Shown here in pieces: positions 19,070 through 30,748 of a stretch of DNA of 64,000 bases. Below the pieces are notes generated by a model, which saw only the letters and a list, made by a program, of their open reading frames with translations, was not told where the DNA came from and did not search any database. Positions within the stretch are counted from its first letter, which is position 1; each line of letters opens with the position of its first letter. Both the position numbers and the translations under genes were made by a program. The stretch is from Pseudomonas azerbaijanoccidentalis (GTDB lineage Bacteria; Pseudomonadota; Gammaproteobacteria; Pseudomonadales; Pseudomonadaceae), in assembly GCF_019145495.1 (NCBI RefSeq), contig NZ_JAHSTU010000001.1, positions 372,001-436,000 of the forward strand, read 5' to 3'.

Positions 19070-19706
19070 CCGTGACCTCCTGATTTTGCGGAACTTCCCG
19101 TTCGTTATCCCAAATCAACCGCGGGTCGAAACTCATCGCCGACAGCATGGTAAACACCACCACCAGCCCGAAAAAAAGTATGCCCGGGCGTGGTTCGATG
19201 TCGGCCAGGGCTTGAAACTTCACCAGCGAGGCCACCAAGGCGACGACGATCACATCGAGCATCGACCAGTAACCAATCACCTCGACGAAGCGGTATAGCT
19301 TCGAACGCTCTTTGCGCGCCCAGTCGCTGTCACGTTGCACGGTGACTAGCAGCAAGGTAATCGCCACGAACTTGATGCCCGGCACCGCGATACTGGCGAT
19401 GAAAATGATCAGCGCGATGTCCCAGGCGCCAGCCTCCCAGAACTCCAGCACGCCGCTCATGATCGTGCTGTCGGCGCCGTTGCCGACCATCTTGGTGTTC
19501 ATCACCGGCAACAGATTGGCCGGGATATAAAACACCAGGGCCGCAATCATGAAGGCCCAGGTTCGAGTCAACGAGTTGGTTTTGCGGCGATGCAGCGGCG
19601 CACCGCAGCGTTCGCATTCGTGCGCTTGATGGGTCACGTCGCATGCCAGGCCACAGGTGTGGCACAAGCACAGATTGAGTTCGTCGGCGAGCGGGGGCGT
19701 TGTCAT
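19050..19706 (-). CDS. PqiA-like membrane protein, second half
   Basis: A 218-residue protein equivalent to the second domain of enterobacterial PqiA. A treble-cleft zinc ribbon (CHTCG ... CERCG) sits at residues about 15-40, followed by four predicted membrane helices. Its start overlaps the stop of the first PqiA-like gene (ATGA) and its end overlaps pqiB by 20 bp, so all four pqi genes are one coupled operon. E. coli PqiA carries both domains in one chain of about 417 residues; here the chain is split cleanly at the domain junction, with no frameshift scar. Confidence 0.88.
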   Translation of the reverse strand: MTTPPLADELNLCLCHTCGLACDVTHQAHECERCGAPLHRRKTNSLTRTWAFMIAALVFYIPANLLPVMNTKMVGNGADSTIMSGVLEFWEAGAWDIALIIFIASIAVPGIKFVAITLLLVTVQRDSDWARKERSKLYRFVEVIGYWSMLDVIVVALVASLVKFQALADIEPRPGILFFGLVVVFTMLSAMSFDPRLIWDNEREVPQNQEVTDAVANH

Positions 19707-20299
19707 TGGATATCCCATAGTTCGCGGATATCGCGGCCGGCAATGCGGATCATCATTAGGCTGAGGACAGCCAGGGCGAACAGGCCGATGCCGGGCAGTA
19801 CGTCCAGCAACCCGGCGAGCTTGATCACCGCCACCATCGCTCCGAGCAGACACACTTCAAGCATGCTCCAGGGCCTGAGCGTTTCGAGCCAGCGCATGCA
19901 GAATTTGAACCCGGGCGAGCGTGTGTTGGAGAGTGCAAAACTCAAGACCCAGATCAGCAATAACAGCTGGATGATGGGGGCGATGATCATGGCAATAGCC
20001 GCCACCATGGCGATGAACGTGATGGGGCCAAGACTGAGGGCCAGCACCGAATCCCAGAGCGTCGCGCTGTTTTTCAGGCCTTTGAGGCTGATGCTCATGA
20101 CCGGATAGAAGTTGGCAAAGATCCACAGCATCAACGCGGTGAAGGTCAACGCCAGGCGTTGCTCTACCGTGAGGCCGTTATAGCGCTGAAGCACGCCGCC
20201 GCAGCGGGTACACAGGGTTTTCTGATGTTTGGCGAGCGTCACTTTTTCGTACACGCAGTCACAGTGCTCGCAAATGATCAGTTGATCAGTAGTTGCCAT
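19703..20299 (-). CDS. PqiA-like membrane protein, first half
   Basis: A 198-residue protein corresponding to the first PqiA domain. It has an N-terminal zinc ribbon (CEHCD ... CTRCG) and four hydrophobic helices, including FTALMLWIFANFYPVMSISL, the conserved NxYPV-type motif of the family. It is the first gene of the pqi operon and overlaps the second-half gene by 4 bp. The protein is expected in the inner membrane with the PqiB tube. Split PqiA genes are common in pseudomonads as far as I know, so I treat both halves as functional. Confidence 0.88.
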   Translation of the reverse strand: MATTDQLIICEHCDCVYEKVTLAKHQKTLCTRCGGVLQRYNGLTVEQRLALTFTALMLWIFANFYPVMSISLKGLKNSATLWDSVLALSLGPITFIAMVAAIAMIIAPIIQLLLLIWVLSFALSNTRSPGFKFCMRWLETLRPWSMLEVCLLGAMVAVIKLAGLLDVLPGIGLFALAVLSLMMIRIAGRDIRELWDIQ

Positions 20300-20420
20300 G
20301 GGTCAGGCTCGACAGGAGGCAGGAAAGTGATGAGCACCCCCTCAATATAGAAGCGACTCGCAATTGAGCAAATCGAAAGGCCGAACGATTTAGACAAGCC
20401 CGCGGATGTACGCGGTCAAA

Positions 20421-20500
20421 GTAGCAGCGGCCGCAGGCCGCGAACTTTTGATCTGAAAAGATCAGGATCAAGAGATCGCAACCTGCGGCAGCTCCTACGG
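20421..20500. repeat. Degenerate REPIN, GTAGGAGCTGCCG family
   Basis: A diverged arm GTAGCAGCGGCCGCAGG faces CCTGCGGCAGCTCCTAC across a core with two ATCnnGATC palindromes. It lies just after the oxidoreductase gene's stop. Confidence 0.75.
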
Positions 20501-20511
20501 GGAGGGGTGTT

Positions 20512-23049
<2,538 letters not shown>

Positions 23050-23078
23050 AATGTGTGATCCCTTGGGGAGCGAGTTTT

Positions 23079-24437
23079 TTAGACGCTGAGCATCAAAAAC
23101 TCGCGTTCCCACGAACTGATCACGCGCTTGAAGTTTTCGTGCTCGGCGCGTTTGACCGCAACGTAGCCGCGCACGAATTTGTCGCCCAGGTAACGGCCAA
23201 TGGTTTCGCACTCTTCCATTTGGGTCAGGGCGTCTTCGATGGTGATCGGCAGGCGCAGGTTGCGGCGTTCATAGGCGCGGCCCTGGACCGCAGCACTCGG
23301 TTCGATGCGCTCGACCATGCCCAGATAACCGCACAAAAGGCTGGCGGCGATGGCCAGGTACGGGTTGGCGTCGGCGCCCGGCAAGCGGTTTTCCACGCGC
23401 ATGGCATCCGGGCTGGACGTTGGGACGCGTAGGCCGACGGTGCGGTTTTCTTCGCCCCATTCGACGTTGACCGGTGCCGAGGTGTCCGGCAGGAAGCGGC
23501 GGAACGAGTTCACGTTCGGCGCGAACATCGGCAGCACTTTCGGGATGTACTTCTGCAAGCCACCGATGTGGTGCAGGAACAGTTCGCTCATGTTGCCATC
23601 GGCATCGGCGAAGATCGGCTGGCCAGTGGCAATGTCCACCACGCTCTGGTGAATGTGCATGGCGCTGCCCGGCTCGTCGCCGACCGGTTTGGCCATGAAG
23701 GTTGCCGCCACGTTGTGCTTGAGCGCCGCTTCACGCATGGTGCGCTTGAACACGGTGATCTGGTCGGCCAGGTCCAGGGCGTTGCCGTGACGGAAGTTGA
23801 TTTCCATCTGCGCCGGGCCGTCTTCGTGGATCAGGGTGTCGAGGTCCAGGCCTTGCAGTTCGCACCAGTCGTAAACGTCTTCGAACAGCGGGTCGAATTC
23901 GTTGGCGGCATCGATGGAGAACGACTGACGACCGCTTTCAGCACGGCCCGAACGGCCCATCGGCGCCTTGAGCGGCAAGTCCGGGTCTTCGCAGCGCTGG
24001 GTCAGGTAGAACTCCATTTCCGGCGCCACAATCGGACGCCAGCCTTTGTCGGTGTAGAGCTGCAAGACTTTCTTCAGCACGTTGCGCGGCGACAGCTCGA
24101 TCGGGTTGCCGAACTTGTCGAAGGTGTCGTGGATCACGATGGCGGTCGGCTCGATGGCCCATGGCACTACATAGACCGCATCGGCGTCCGGCTTGCAGAC
24201 CATGTCGATGTCGGCGGGGTCGAGCAGGTCGTAGTAGATGTCGTCGTCGACAAAGTCCCCGGTTACCGTTTGCAACAACACACTTTCCGGCAGGCGCATG
24301 CCTCGCTCATGCAGGAACTTGTTGGTGGGTGCGATTTTGCCGCGTGCAATGCCGGTCAGGTCGCTGACGACGCACTCGACTTCGGTAATCTTGTGATCTT
24401 TCAGCCAAGTGAACAGCTGATCGAAAGGGACATTCAT
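23079..24437 (-). CDS. puuA: Glutamyl-polyamine synthetase (glutamine synthetase-like)
   Basis: A 452-residue glutamine-synthetase-fold enzyme. Recognisable parts are the N-terminal beta-grasp (VECVVSDLTGIARGKI), ATP/metal-site segments PAQMEINFRHGNALD and FMAKPVGDEPGSAMHIHQS, and the C-terminal NPYLAIAASL. It is of the PuuA/SpuI type rather than assimilatory GlnA: it is shorter and lacks the adenylylation-loop tyrosine context. It would ligate glutamate to putrescine or a related amine using ATP. ATG 24437 follows GAGG; the longer frame upstream lacks one. A sigma-54-like promoter sits about 125 bp upstream, which fits nitrogen control. Confidence 0.88.
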   Translation of the reverse strand: MNVPFDQLFTWLKDHKITEVECVVSDLTGIARGKIAPTNKFLHERGMRLPESVLLQTVTGDFVDDDIYYDLLDPADIDMVCKPDADAVYVVPWAIEPTAIVIHDTFDKFGNPIELSPRNVLKKVLQLYTDKGWRPIVAPEMEFYLTQRCEDPDLPLKAPMGRSGRAESGRQSFSIDAANEFDPLFEDVYDWCELQGLDLDTLIHEDGPAQMEINFRHGNALDLADQITVFKRTMREAALKHNVAATFMAKPVGDEPGSAMHIHQSVVDIATGQPIFADADGNMSELFLHHIGGLQKYIPKVLPMFAPNVNSFRRFLPDTSAPVNVEWGEENRTVGLRVPTSSPDAMRVENRLPGADANPYLAIAASLLCGYLGMVERIEPSAAVQGRAYERRNLRLPITIEDALTQMEECETIGRYLGDKFVRGYVAVKRAEHENFKRVISSWEREFLMLSV

Positions 24438-24561
24438 AAAGACCTCGTTATTGGTTTTATTAACGCCAGGAGAGGCCAGTTTCATCCGCCGGACACTTCC
24501 CCTGTAGCGCGTTGACGTCTATCTTGGGCGAGCCTCGCCGTTCCATCTATCCACTTTAAGC

Positions 24562-24578
24562 AGCACAAAGCGCACCAA
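24562..24578 (-). promoter_or_regulatory. Sigma-54-type promoter candidate for puuA
   Basis: On the - strand TTGGTGCGCTTTGTGCT has GG and GC separated by exactly 10 nt. It matches 6 of 8 bases of TTGGCACG and 4 of 5 of TTGCT. It is 125 bp upstream of the synthetase start. Confidence 0.5.
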
Positions 24579-24587
24579 AAGAGTGCG
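24573..24587. promoter_or_regulatory. NtrC-like dyad overlapping the -24 region
   Basis: GCACCAAAAGAGTGC fits the NtrC pattern GCACC-N5-GGTGC with one mismatch and overlaps the -24 element. It could bind NtrC or another regulator, or repress the divergent AraC gene whose start is only about 12 bp away. Confidence 0.4.
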
Positions 24588-24598
24588 CAAGGTCGCCC

Positions 24599-25528
24599 AT
24601 GACACACTGCAATTCACTACAGGTTCAAGCGTTCAGCACCGCCGATGTCGCCGAGCAAATCCGCGCCACGCCGGGCTGGACCCAGCATTACCAACAGATG
24701 TCGCCGGGGCATTTCGCAGGTCTGGTGCGCTATCTGGATTTACAGGGCGTGGAGATTTACGAGGAACACATGAACACCCGGGTCGAGCAGAATTTCAGCG
24801 CGCCCCAAGGCTCTCTGGCGTTCTGCTTCGATCGCAGTGACAACGCGCTGTATGTGTTGAATGGTGAAAGCCGCAACATCTGGATCACCCCGGAGAACTA
24901 TCAGGAAATCGCCGTGGTGTTCGGCCCGGAGTTCGTGCAGCGCAACAGCCTGGACGTGGCTCGGCTGGAAGGGCTGTTCATGGCGCCGCTCAACTCGCAG
25001 CAGAACGCATTGTTTTGCCGTTGGCTGAGCGGCACGCTGACGCGTCTGTCGCAGACCTTCGATCCACCGACCCGGGAAGCGCTCACTCAGCAATTGCTCG
25101 ATGACTGCCTGTTCATTCTCGACAACGCGTGCGTGTGCCTCGATCAAGGCGCGTTGCAACGCCGCGCCGGGGAACGGGCAATCATGAAACGGGTGGGGGA
25201 ATGGGCGGCAGATACGCCGGAAGAACACCTCAATTTGCTGGAGTTGTCCCTGGTGGCGGGGGTTTCACTGCGCCAGTTGCAGCATGCGTTCAAGACCTAC
25301 ACCGGCATGGCGCCGACGCAATGGCTGCGTCTGCGCCGCCTGAACAGTGCCCGCCGTGAATTACTCAGCCGCACGCCCGCGCAGACCACCGTCGCCGAAG
25401 TGGCGATGCATTGGTCGTTCTGGCATTTGGGGAGGTTTTCCAGCAGCTATCGCGCGCTGTTCAAAGAGTTGCCCAGCGATACCCTGAAGCGGGCGAGCGC
25501 CGCGCAGCCTGGTGGCCAGCGGCGTTAG
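24599..25528 (+). CDS. AraC-family transcriptional regulator of the polyamine genes
   Basis: A 309-residue regulator with an N-terminal cupin-like sensor of about 190 residues and a C-terminal AraC HTH pair. LLELSLVAGVSLRQLQHAFKTYTGMAPTQW holds the first helix-turn-helix, and TTVAEVAMHWSFWHLGRFSSSYR the second with the usual terminal signature. The overall shape is EutR-like. It is divergent from the glutamyl-polyamine synthetase gene, with 161 bp between starts containing a sigma-54-like promoter and a dyad, so control of the polyamine genes or of itself is likely. The ligand is not known. It is convergent with the acyltransferase gene downstream. Confidence 0.86.
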   Translation: MTHCNSLQVQAFSTADVAEQIRATPGWTQHYQQMSPGHFAGLVRYLDLQGVEIYEEHMNTRVEQNFSAPQGSLAFCFDRSDNALYVLNGESRNIWITPENYQEIAVVFGPEFVQRNSLDVARLEGLFMAPLNSQQNALFCRWLSGTLTRLSQTFDPPTREALTQQLLDDCLFILDNACVCLDQGALQRRAGERAIMKRVGEWAADTPEEHLNLLELSLVAGVSLRQLQHAFKTYTGMAPTQWLRLRRLNSARRELLSRTPAQTTVAEVAMHWSFWHLGRFSSSYRALFKELPSDTLKRASAAQPGGQRR

Positions 25529-25554
25529 AGGGGGCGTCATCAGTGATGCCTTGA

Positions 25555-26601
25555 TCAGCCTCTGACACGAGTGAAGGACAACGAGAGGAGTCTTTTAACC
25601 AGTCTTGCCATGGGTTTTTCTATTTCTTTGTGGATGAGGTAAGACACACCGATCATCACGGCGATGGTGCCCCATAGCAACGCGTGCGGGTTTATGGCCG
25701 GATAGGCAATGTTGAAAATCATAAAGCCGATCATTTGATGCAACAGGTAAAGCGGGTAAGTCAGCGCGCCTAATGCAGTCCAGTTCAATGCCCCTATGGC
25801 GCCGGTTTTGTTCGTCGCGATCAAAAAGAACGTCATGAAAAACAGCATGATCAAACTGCATACGATGAGCGGGCTGTATTCGGTTGAATATTTGCCCTCG
25901 AGCAATTCGGCCCATGCAATGGCGGTGTAATTGGCTAACGCCCATGCACCCGCCAATAGAAACACTCGTGTTTTGGTGACGCCCTTGGCCCATATGAGAT
26001 AGAACGTTGCGCCGGCTATGAAATAAGCCGCGTAATCGGTAATCAGGGTCGAGCGCAGTTTTTCAAACGTGAGTATTTCTGCTGTGGCAGAGATCAGTAG
26101 CCAGAACACGAAATAAGTCTCTATTTTTTCTATTTTCTTGAAGCCCAACACAATCGAAATCATCAGATAGAACTGTATTTCTACAAACAGAGACCAGTAA
26201 ACGCCATCGATCGCCGCAACGCCCAACAAGTCACTGAGAAACGTCATGTTGATCACGTATTGATAAAGGTCAGCCGTATATCGCGGCGGGCCAATGGCAA
26301 GCGTGAGCAAAAACGTGATGGTGCAGCACACCCAGAAAGCAGGGCAGAGTCGAACGATGCGGGATATAAAAAATACTTTGAGGTTGTTACTCGAAGCGGT
26401 CATCAGAATCACAAAACCGCTGATCATGAAAAACAGTTCGACGCCCAGGTAACCGTATTTGGCAGGCTCGGCCAATAGTGGGTAGGGCATTGTAGACATG
26501 TCGCCTTTTGCATAGCCGCGAAAAGCATAGTGAAAGAACACTACGGCAATGGCAGCCACAAAGCGCAGCAAATCCAACTCGTTCAGCCGGCGTTTGATCA
26601 T
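25555..26601 (-). CDS. Acyltransferase family 3 membrane protein (polysaccharide O-acetylation)
   Basis: A 348-residue integral membrane protein with about ten helices, belonging to the OafA/NodX acyltransferase-3 family. It starts with the diagnostic RRLNELDLLRFVAAIAVVFFHY (Arg and His of the family) and ends with a helix plus a basic tail. Base composition is visibly more AT-rich than its neighbours, as is common for surface-polysaccharide genes exchanged between strains. It is the most distal gene of the exopolysaccharide operon and would add acetyl or other acyl groups to the polymer or its lipid-linked unit. Confidence 0.86.
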   Translation of the reverse strand: MIKRRLNELDLLRFVAAIAVVFFHYAFRGYAKGDMSTMPYPLLAEPAKYGYLGVELFFMISGFVILMTASSNNLKVFFISRIVRLCPAFWVCCTITFLLTLAIGPPRYTADLYQYVINMTFLSDLLGVAAIDGVYWSLFVEIQFYLMISIVLGFKKIEKIETYFVFWLLISATAEILTFEKLRSTLITDYAAYFIAGATFYLIWAKGVTKTRVFLLAGAWALANYTAIAWAELLEGKYSTEYSPLIVCSLIMLFFMTFFLIATNKTGAIGALNWTALGALTYPLYLLHQMIGFMIFNIAYPAINPHALLWGTIAVMIGVSYLIHKEIEKPMARLVKRLLSLSFTRVRG

Positions 26602-26758
26602 TTAAGTGCGCTCCAGATTTGTTAGCGCGGTATGAAAACTAACCTCCCTGCCGATTGAAATGTGCCCCAGGGCGCGCGGCGCATCAGCCGTCGTACCTGA
26701 TGGACTTCAATTGAAGGTGCAGCGGCACAAGCTTTGGAAACCCCAGCCTGGTGCGGTA

Positions 26759-28234
26759 CTAGCGAGTGCGTTGCCACATGTACATGTAATCGACTTCGAA
26801 GGTGGAGGGCAGGTCGGCATCGTCGACCACACCGAACCATTTCCACATGGCCTCGCTGTCGAGGTTCACTTCCATCGGGAAGAAGAAATACAAGTTCTTC
26901 GATTCCCTGACCAGCACACCGTCGACGTACCAACGCAAGGTGTCGGGCTGCCAGTCGAAGCCGTAGACATGGAAAGCATCGGCCAGGCGCCATGGACTGA
27001 TCCAGATGCTGCCATTTTCAATGTGCTCGTTGCTTTGCGGCGTGGCCCACAGGTGGGCATTCATGTTGTACGAGCGGTCTAAGGCGCCGTTTTTGGTCTT
27101 GCCGGCGATTTCGAAGATGTCGATTTCGGTGGCATTGTCCGCCATGCCCGTCCACGCCAGCCAGAATGCGCTGGAACCTGCGGAGTTCATGGGTTTGGCG
27201 CGCACTTCATAGTAGCCGTAGAACCCGCGTTCATTGGTTCGCACCATCGCTGAGGTGTAGTCCTTGAAGCCGAGTTTTACGTACTTCTGCGGCAAGGTTT
27301 CCTTGCGAAAGATAATGTTCAGGTTGCCATTCTCGACGATGGCATTGTCCGGCGTGTACAGCGCCGGTTTGCGTCCAAGCGACTCGTTGCCGATGCCTTG
27401 GTTGACGTGCCAGCGTTCGAGGTCGAGGGTGGTGCCGTTGAAGTCATCGGACAGTTTCGTGTTGAGCATCCACTGGCCGGCATTGGCCTGATCGGACAGC
27501 GGCAGTCTGGGGTTCATCCGGGTCGGCAAGCTGCCCAGTGGTCCGACACGGGTCCAGGTATCGGCTTGTTTGGGGACGGCAACGGACCATTTATCCGCCA
27601 GGTACTGAAAGGCTCGCTGGCGTTCTGCGAGAGAAGCAAATGCACGGTCGTACACCAGCACTTCGGCGATGTCGCCGCGAAAATTATCGGCATTGCCGAC
27701 GGCGTTGCGCCCGACGGCATACGGACCAATCGGCACATCGTAAAGCTCAAGGACTGAAACGGTCGGCGCATACGCGCTGGTCTGCTCCAGGCTGATGGCG
27801 AAATTGGGCAGTACATTATCGTTTTGGGCGGTTTGCGCGCGTGAGCTGAACAAGCGTTGCCAGGGATCAACGTCAGGCTGTCCGGGCAACCGACGAGACA
27901 CGATCAATACGGTCACAGGGCCTTTGGCGCTGCGGATGGTTTTACCCAGGAGTCCCGATACACCACTGAAACGCACCACCGTATGGCCATTCAGGGCGTT
28001 GGTTATCCGCTGTGGCTGCGATGCGCCATCATCGACAGAGGCGTGGTTGGATTTGCCGGATTTGTCGTTCCAGCCCTGGACATGGTTCTGCGCATCCAGG
28101 GTCATGGTCGACGCATCCGCCGCATCCAGCCACAGCACCAGCCCGGTGGTGGGAACGCCCGGCACTTGTGCGGCGTTGCAGGCCATCGAAATCGACAGCA
28201 GCAGCAAAATCAGCAGGGATCCTTTGACGATCAT
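26759..28234 (-). CDS. Secreted glycoside hydrolase family 16 protein with N-terminal lectin-like domain
   Basis: A 491-residue precursor. A signal peptide (MIVKGSLLILLLLSISMACNA) precedes a concanavalin/LamG-like domain of about 200 residues (GLVLWLDAADASTMT). The C-terminal half is a GH16 beta-jellyroll with the catalytic motif EIDIFE (nucleophile and acid/base glutamates) and FHVYGFDWQPDTLRWYVDG, both hallmarks of the family. Its ATG overlaps the galE stop (ATGA), so it belongs to the exopolysaccharide operon. GH16 enzymes cut beta-1,3/1,4-glucans and galactans. Here it likely trims or releases the cognate polymer, or clears periplasmic backlog. Confidence 0.9.
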   Translation of the reverse strand: MIVKGSLLILLLLSISMACNAAQVPGVPTTGLVLWLDAADASTMTLDAQNHVQGWNDKSGKSNHASVDDGASQPQRITNALNGHTVVRFSGVSGLLGKTIRSAKGPVTVLIVSRRLPGQPDVDPWQRLFSSRAQTAQNDNVLPNFAISLEQTSAYAPTVSVLELYDVPIGPYAVGRNAVGNADNFRGDIAEVLVYDRAFASLAERQRAFQYLADKWSVAVPKQADTWTRVGPLGSLPTRMNPRLPLSDQANAGQWMLNTKLSDDFNGTTLDLERWHVNQGIGNESLGRKPALYTPDNAIVENGNLNIIFRKETLPQKYVKLGFKDYTSAMVRTNERGFYGYYEVRAKPMNSAGSSAFWLAWTGMADNATEIDIFEIAGKTKNGALDRSYNMNAHLWATPQSNEHIENGSIWISPWRLADAFHVYGFDWQPDTLRWYVDGVLVRESKNLYFFFPMEVNLDSEAMWKWFGVVDDADLPSTFEVDYMYMWQRTR

Positions 28235-29286
28235 TTGACTGCAATCAGCGCTGAGATTTCGAATGAAGCTTGATACCCCTGCGGATTGCATGACTGCCAC
28301 CGCCAGGCATCGACGATCATCTGATGAAGATCGCGTTGCGCGGTCCAGTTCAGCTCCCGCCCGGCCTTGCCGGGATCGGCCCAGCATTGGGCGATGTCAC
28401 CTTCGCGTCGCGGTGCAAAGCGGTAGGGAATGGTGATGCCGGTGATGTCCTCGAAACTCTGGATGATTTGCAGCACGCTGTAGCCCGTGCCGGTGCCGAG
28501 GTTCCAGAAGTTTATGCCGCTGTTGTGCTGCAACACCTGCAGTGCCTTGAGGTGGCCGATGGCGAGGTCGACCACGTGGATGTAGTCGCGTACGCAGGTC
28601 CCGTCCGCAGTGGGATAGTCGTTACCGTACACCGTGAGTTCGGGCATCCGGCCAATGGCGACCTGCATCAGGCACGGCAACAGGTTGTTGGGGCGGCCTC
28701 TGGGATCTTCACCGATCATGCCGCTTTCATGTGCGCCAATCGGGTTGAAATAGCGCAACAGGCCGATGCTCCAGCGTGGATCGGAGTGGCACAGATCGGT
28801 GAGCAATTCTTCGATCATGAGCTTGGTGCGGCCGTAGGGGTTGACCGGTTTGCCGGTGCCGACATCTTCGGCAATGGGTATACGTGTGGGCTCGCCGTAC
28901 ACCGTGGCCGATGAGCTGAACACCAGTTGGAATACGTTATTGCGAGCCATTGCCTGGCACAGATCAAGCGTGCCGGCGACATTGTTGGCGTAGTAGTCCA
29001 GCGGTTTGCGCACGCTTTCTGCGACGGATTTGAGGCTGGCGAAATGCACCACGGCATCGATGTCATAGCGTCTGAAAATGTCGTCCAGCAAGTTCGCATC
29101 ACGAATATCGCCCTTGATGAACTCCACCCGGGTCAGGGTCAGTTGTTCCAGGCGCGAAATGCACTCTCGCGAACTGTTGCACAGGTTGTCGAGCACCAGC
29201 ACATTGTGCCCGGCATTGATGAGCGCCACGGCGGTATGGGAGCCGATGTAACCGGCCCCGCCAGTAATCAACGTAGTTTTGCGCAT
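28231..29286 (-). CDS. galE: UDP-glucose 4-epimerase
   Basis: A 351-residue SDR epimerase with the NAD motif TGGAGYIGSH at the N-terminus, SSSATVYG with the catalytic serine/threonine region, and YGRTK (YxxxK). The C-terminal substrate domain ends in the GalE-type RRxGDIAQCWADPGKA. It interconverts UDP-glucose and UDP-galactose, which implies galactose or a galactose-derived sugar in the exopolysaccharide. It sits between the flippase and the GH16 hydrolase genes and is coupled to the latter by a 4-bp overlap. Confidence 0.93.
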   Translation of the reverse strand: MRKTTLITGGAGYIGSHTAVALINAGHNVLVLDNLCNSSRECISRLEQLTLTRVEFIKGDIRDANLLDDIFRRYDIDAVVHFASLKSVAESVRKPLDYYANNVAGTLDLCQAMARNNVFQLVFSSSATVYGEPTRIPIAEDVGTGKPVNPYGRTKLMIEELLTDLCHSDPRWSIGLLRYFNPIGAHESGMIGEDPRGRPNNLLPCLMQVAIGRMPELTVYGNDYPTADGTCVRDYIHVVDLAIGHLKALQVLQHNSGINFWNLGTGTGYSVLQIIQSFEDITGITIPYRFAPRREGDIAQCWADPGKAGRELNWTAQRDLHQMIVDAWRWQSCNPQGYQASFEISALIAVK

Positions 29287-29316
29287 GGTGAGACCTTCCT
29301 GTTTCAGGGACTGAAT

Positions 29317-30735
29317 TCAGCGGGTGGTAAAAACCGATTTGAATTCTTGCGGCCAGCGCGGGTGCATGACGCTATACGCCACGGCATAGCTCAGCGCGCC
29401 AACCACGATGTTGCAGATGAGGTGCAGGTAACCTTGAAAACCTGAGAGCGGTGACACGTACAACACGGTCGCTGCCATGACGAGCGAGGCAATCACACTG
29501 CGGTAATTGCAATCGAAGAACCGGCGCCAGCCGTAACCGATAGCCGCGTTGAGGCCGCGGATTTGCAACGGTGTGATGATCAGCATCCGCGCCAGCAAGG
29601 CGAGGGCCGCGGCCATGCCGCCATAAACGCTGCCCAGGCCGTAGACCAGTGCCAGCGCCAGCAGCGTGGTGACCACTTCAGCCTTGATGGTGAGGTGGCT
29701 GCGGTTGACCGCCACCAGTGCGGTGGTGGCGTACATGGCGGTGTTGCCAATGGCCGCCGCGCAGGCCAGCACTTGCAGCAGGGGAATGGCTTCGGCCCAC
29801 TTGGCGCCGAAGATCAACAGGATGACGTCGCTGGCCGTGAGCGCGATTCCAAGGAACAGCGGCGTCAACAGAAAGCCGCTGACGGCGGTCGAGTCGTCAA
29901 TGATCCCGAGCAATCGCGACGGCTCGGCACTGCGCCGGGAGAACGCCGGCAACGCATAGCTCAGCAGGCCGTTATAAATCGCGGTGCGTGGCAGGTCGAT
30001 GATGCGCATCGCCATGTTGAACATGCCGACCGCGTTGGCGCCGGCCGCCATCCCAAGCACCACGTTGACCCCGCGCTGAAGGGTTTGTGAGCTCAGTGCG
30101 TTGATGGCAACCGGTGTACCGGCCCTCAACAGTTCGCGCAAGAACGGGCCGTCAATGTGAAAGGCAATGCGCCGCGGGTCTGCGCGCATCAATACGATGA
30201 TGGACACTAATTCCATGATCAGCGCCTGGGCAATGACCGCCCACGCCCCGAACCCCCAAAGCGCGACAGCGATGCCGCCAACGCCGCCAAACACCTTGCC
30301 CAGTAACGTCCGTGACGCCAGCGTCTTGAAGTCACCGCTGCGGCGCATTTGCGCCACATAGACACGCGCCATCATGGTGAACAGGATTTTCACCGACGCC
30401 ACCGCCGTCATCCATTGCAGCATCGGCTCGGACGTGTACAGCGTCGCCGCGCCCGAAATGACCACGATCGAAACCAGGCTCACCAGTACCGCCGCCCAGA
30501 AGGCGGTGCTGATGTGCTTGTCCTCCAGCCGCTCGAGTCGTACCAGCGGGTCTTCCAGCACCGATGAATAGATCAGCCCGATCAACTCGACGATGGCAAT
30601 GATGATCGTGCCCACACCCAGCTCTGCCGGAGACAGCAGCCGGGCGTACACGACAAAGGTAATCATCGACAGGAAGATCAGGCCGAACTTCTCGGTGAAG
30701 ATCCAGCCCAGGGTAGTGAGGCGACGGTTGGCCAT
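29317..30735 (-). CDS. wzx: Wzx-type polysaccharide repeat-unit flippase
   Basis: A 472-residue MOP-superfamily membrane protein with 12-14 hydrophobic segments, starting FTEKFGLIFLSMITFVVYARLLSPAELG, the typical first helix and loop of the polysaccharide synthase/Wzx family. It would flip undecaprenyl-diphosphate-linked repeat units from the inner to the outer leaflet of the inner membrane. A Wzy-type polymerase and a Wzc chain-length kinase are in the same operon, completing the Wzx/Wzy set. The order GT2-wzx-galE has short gaps of 13 and 30 bp. Confidence 0.9.
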   Translation of the reverse strand: MANRRLTTLGWIFTEKFGLIFLSMITFVVYARLLSPAELGVGTIIIAIVELIGLIYSSVLEDPLVRLERLEDKHISTAFWAAVLVSLVSIVVISGAATLYTSEPMLQWMTAVASVKILFTMMARVYVAQMRRSGDFKTLASRTLLGKVFGGVGGIAVALWGFGAWAVIAQALIMELVSIIVLMRADPRRIAFHIDGPFLRELLRAGTPVAINALSSQTLQRGVNVVLGMAAGANAVGMFNMAMRIIDLPRTAIYNGLLSYALPAFSRRSAEPSRLLGIIDDSTAVSGFLLTPLFLGIALTASDVILLIFGAKWAEAIPLLQVLACAAAIGNTAMYATTALVAVNRSHLTIKAEVVTTLLALALVYGLGSVYGGMAAALALLARMLIITPLQIRGLNAAIGYGWRRFFDCNYRSVIASLVMAATVLYVSPLSGFQGYLHLICNIVVGALSYAVAYSVMHPRWPQEFKSVFTTR

Positions 30736-30748
30736 GGCGAATACCGGT

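Noticed and set aside
17411..19075. 554-codon open frame on the + strand
   Set aside because: It is an exact shadow of pqiB, whose three MCE domains are clear.
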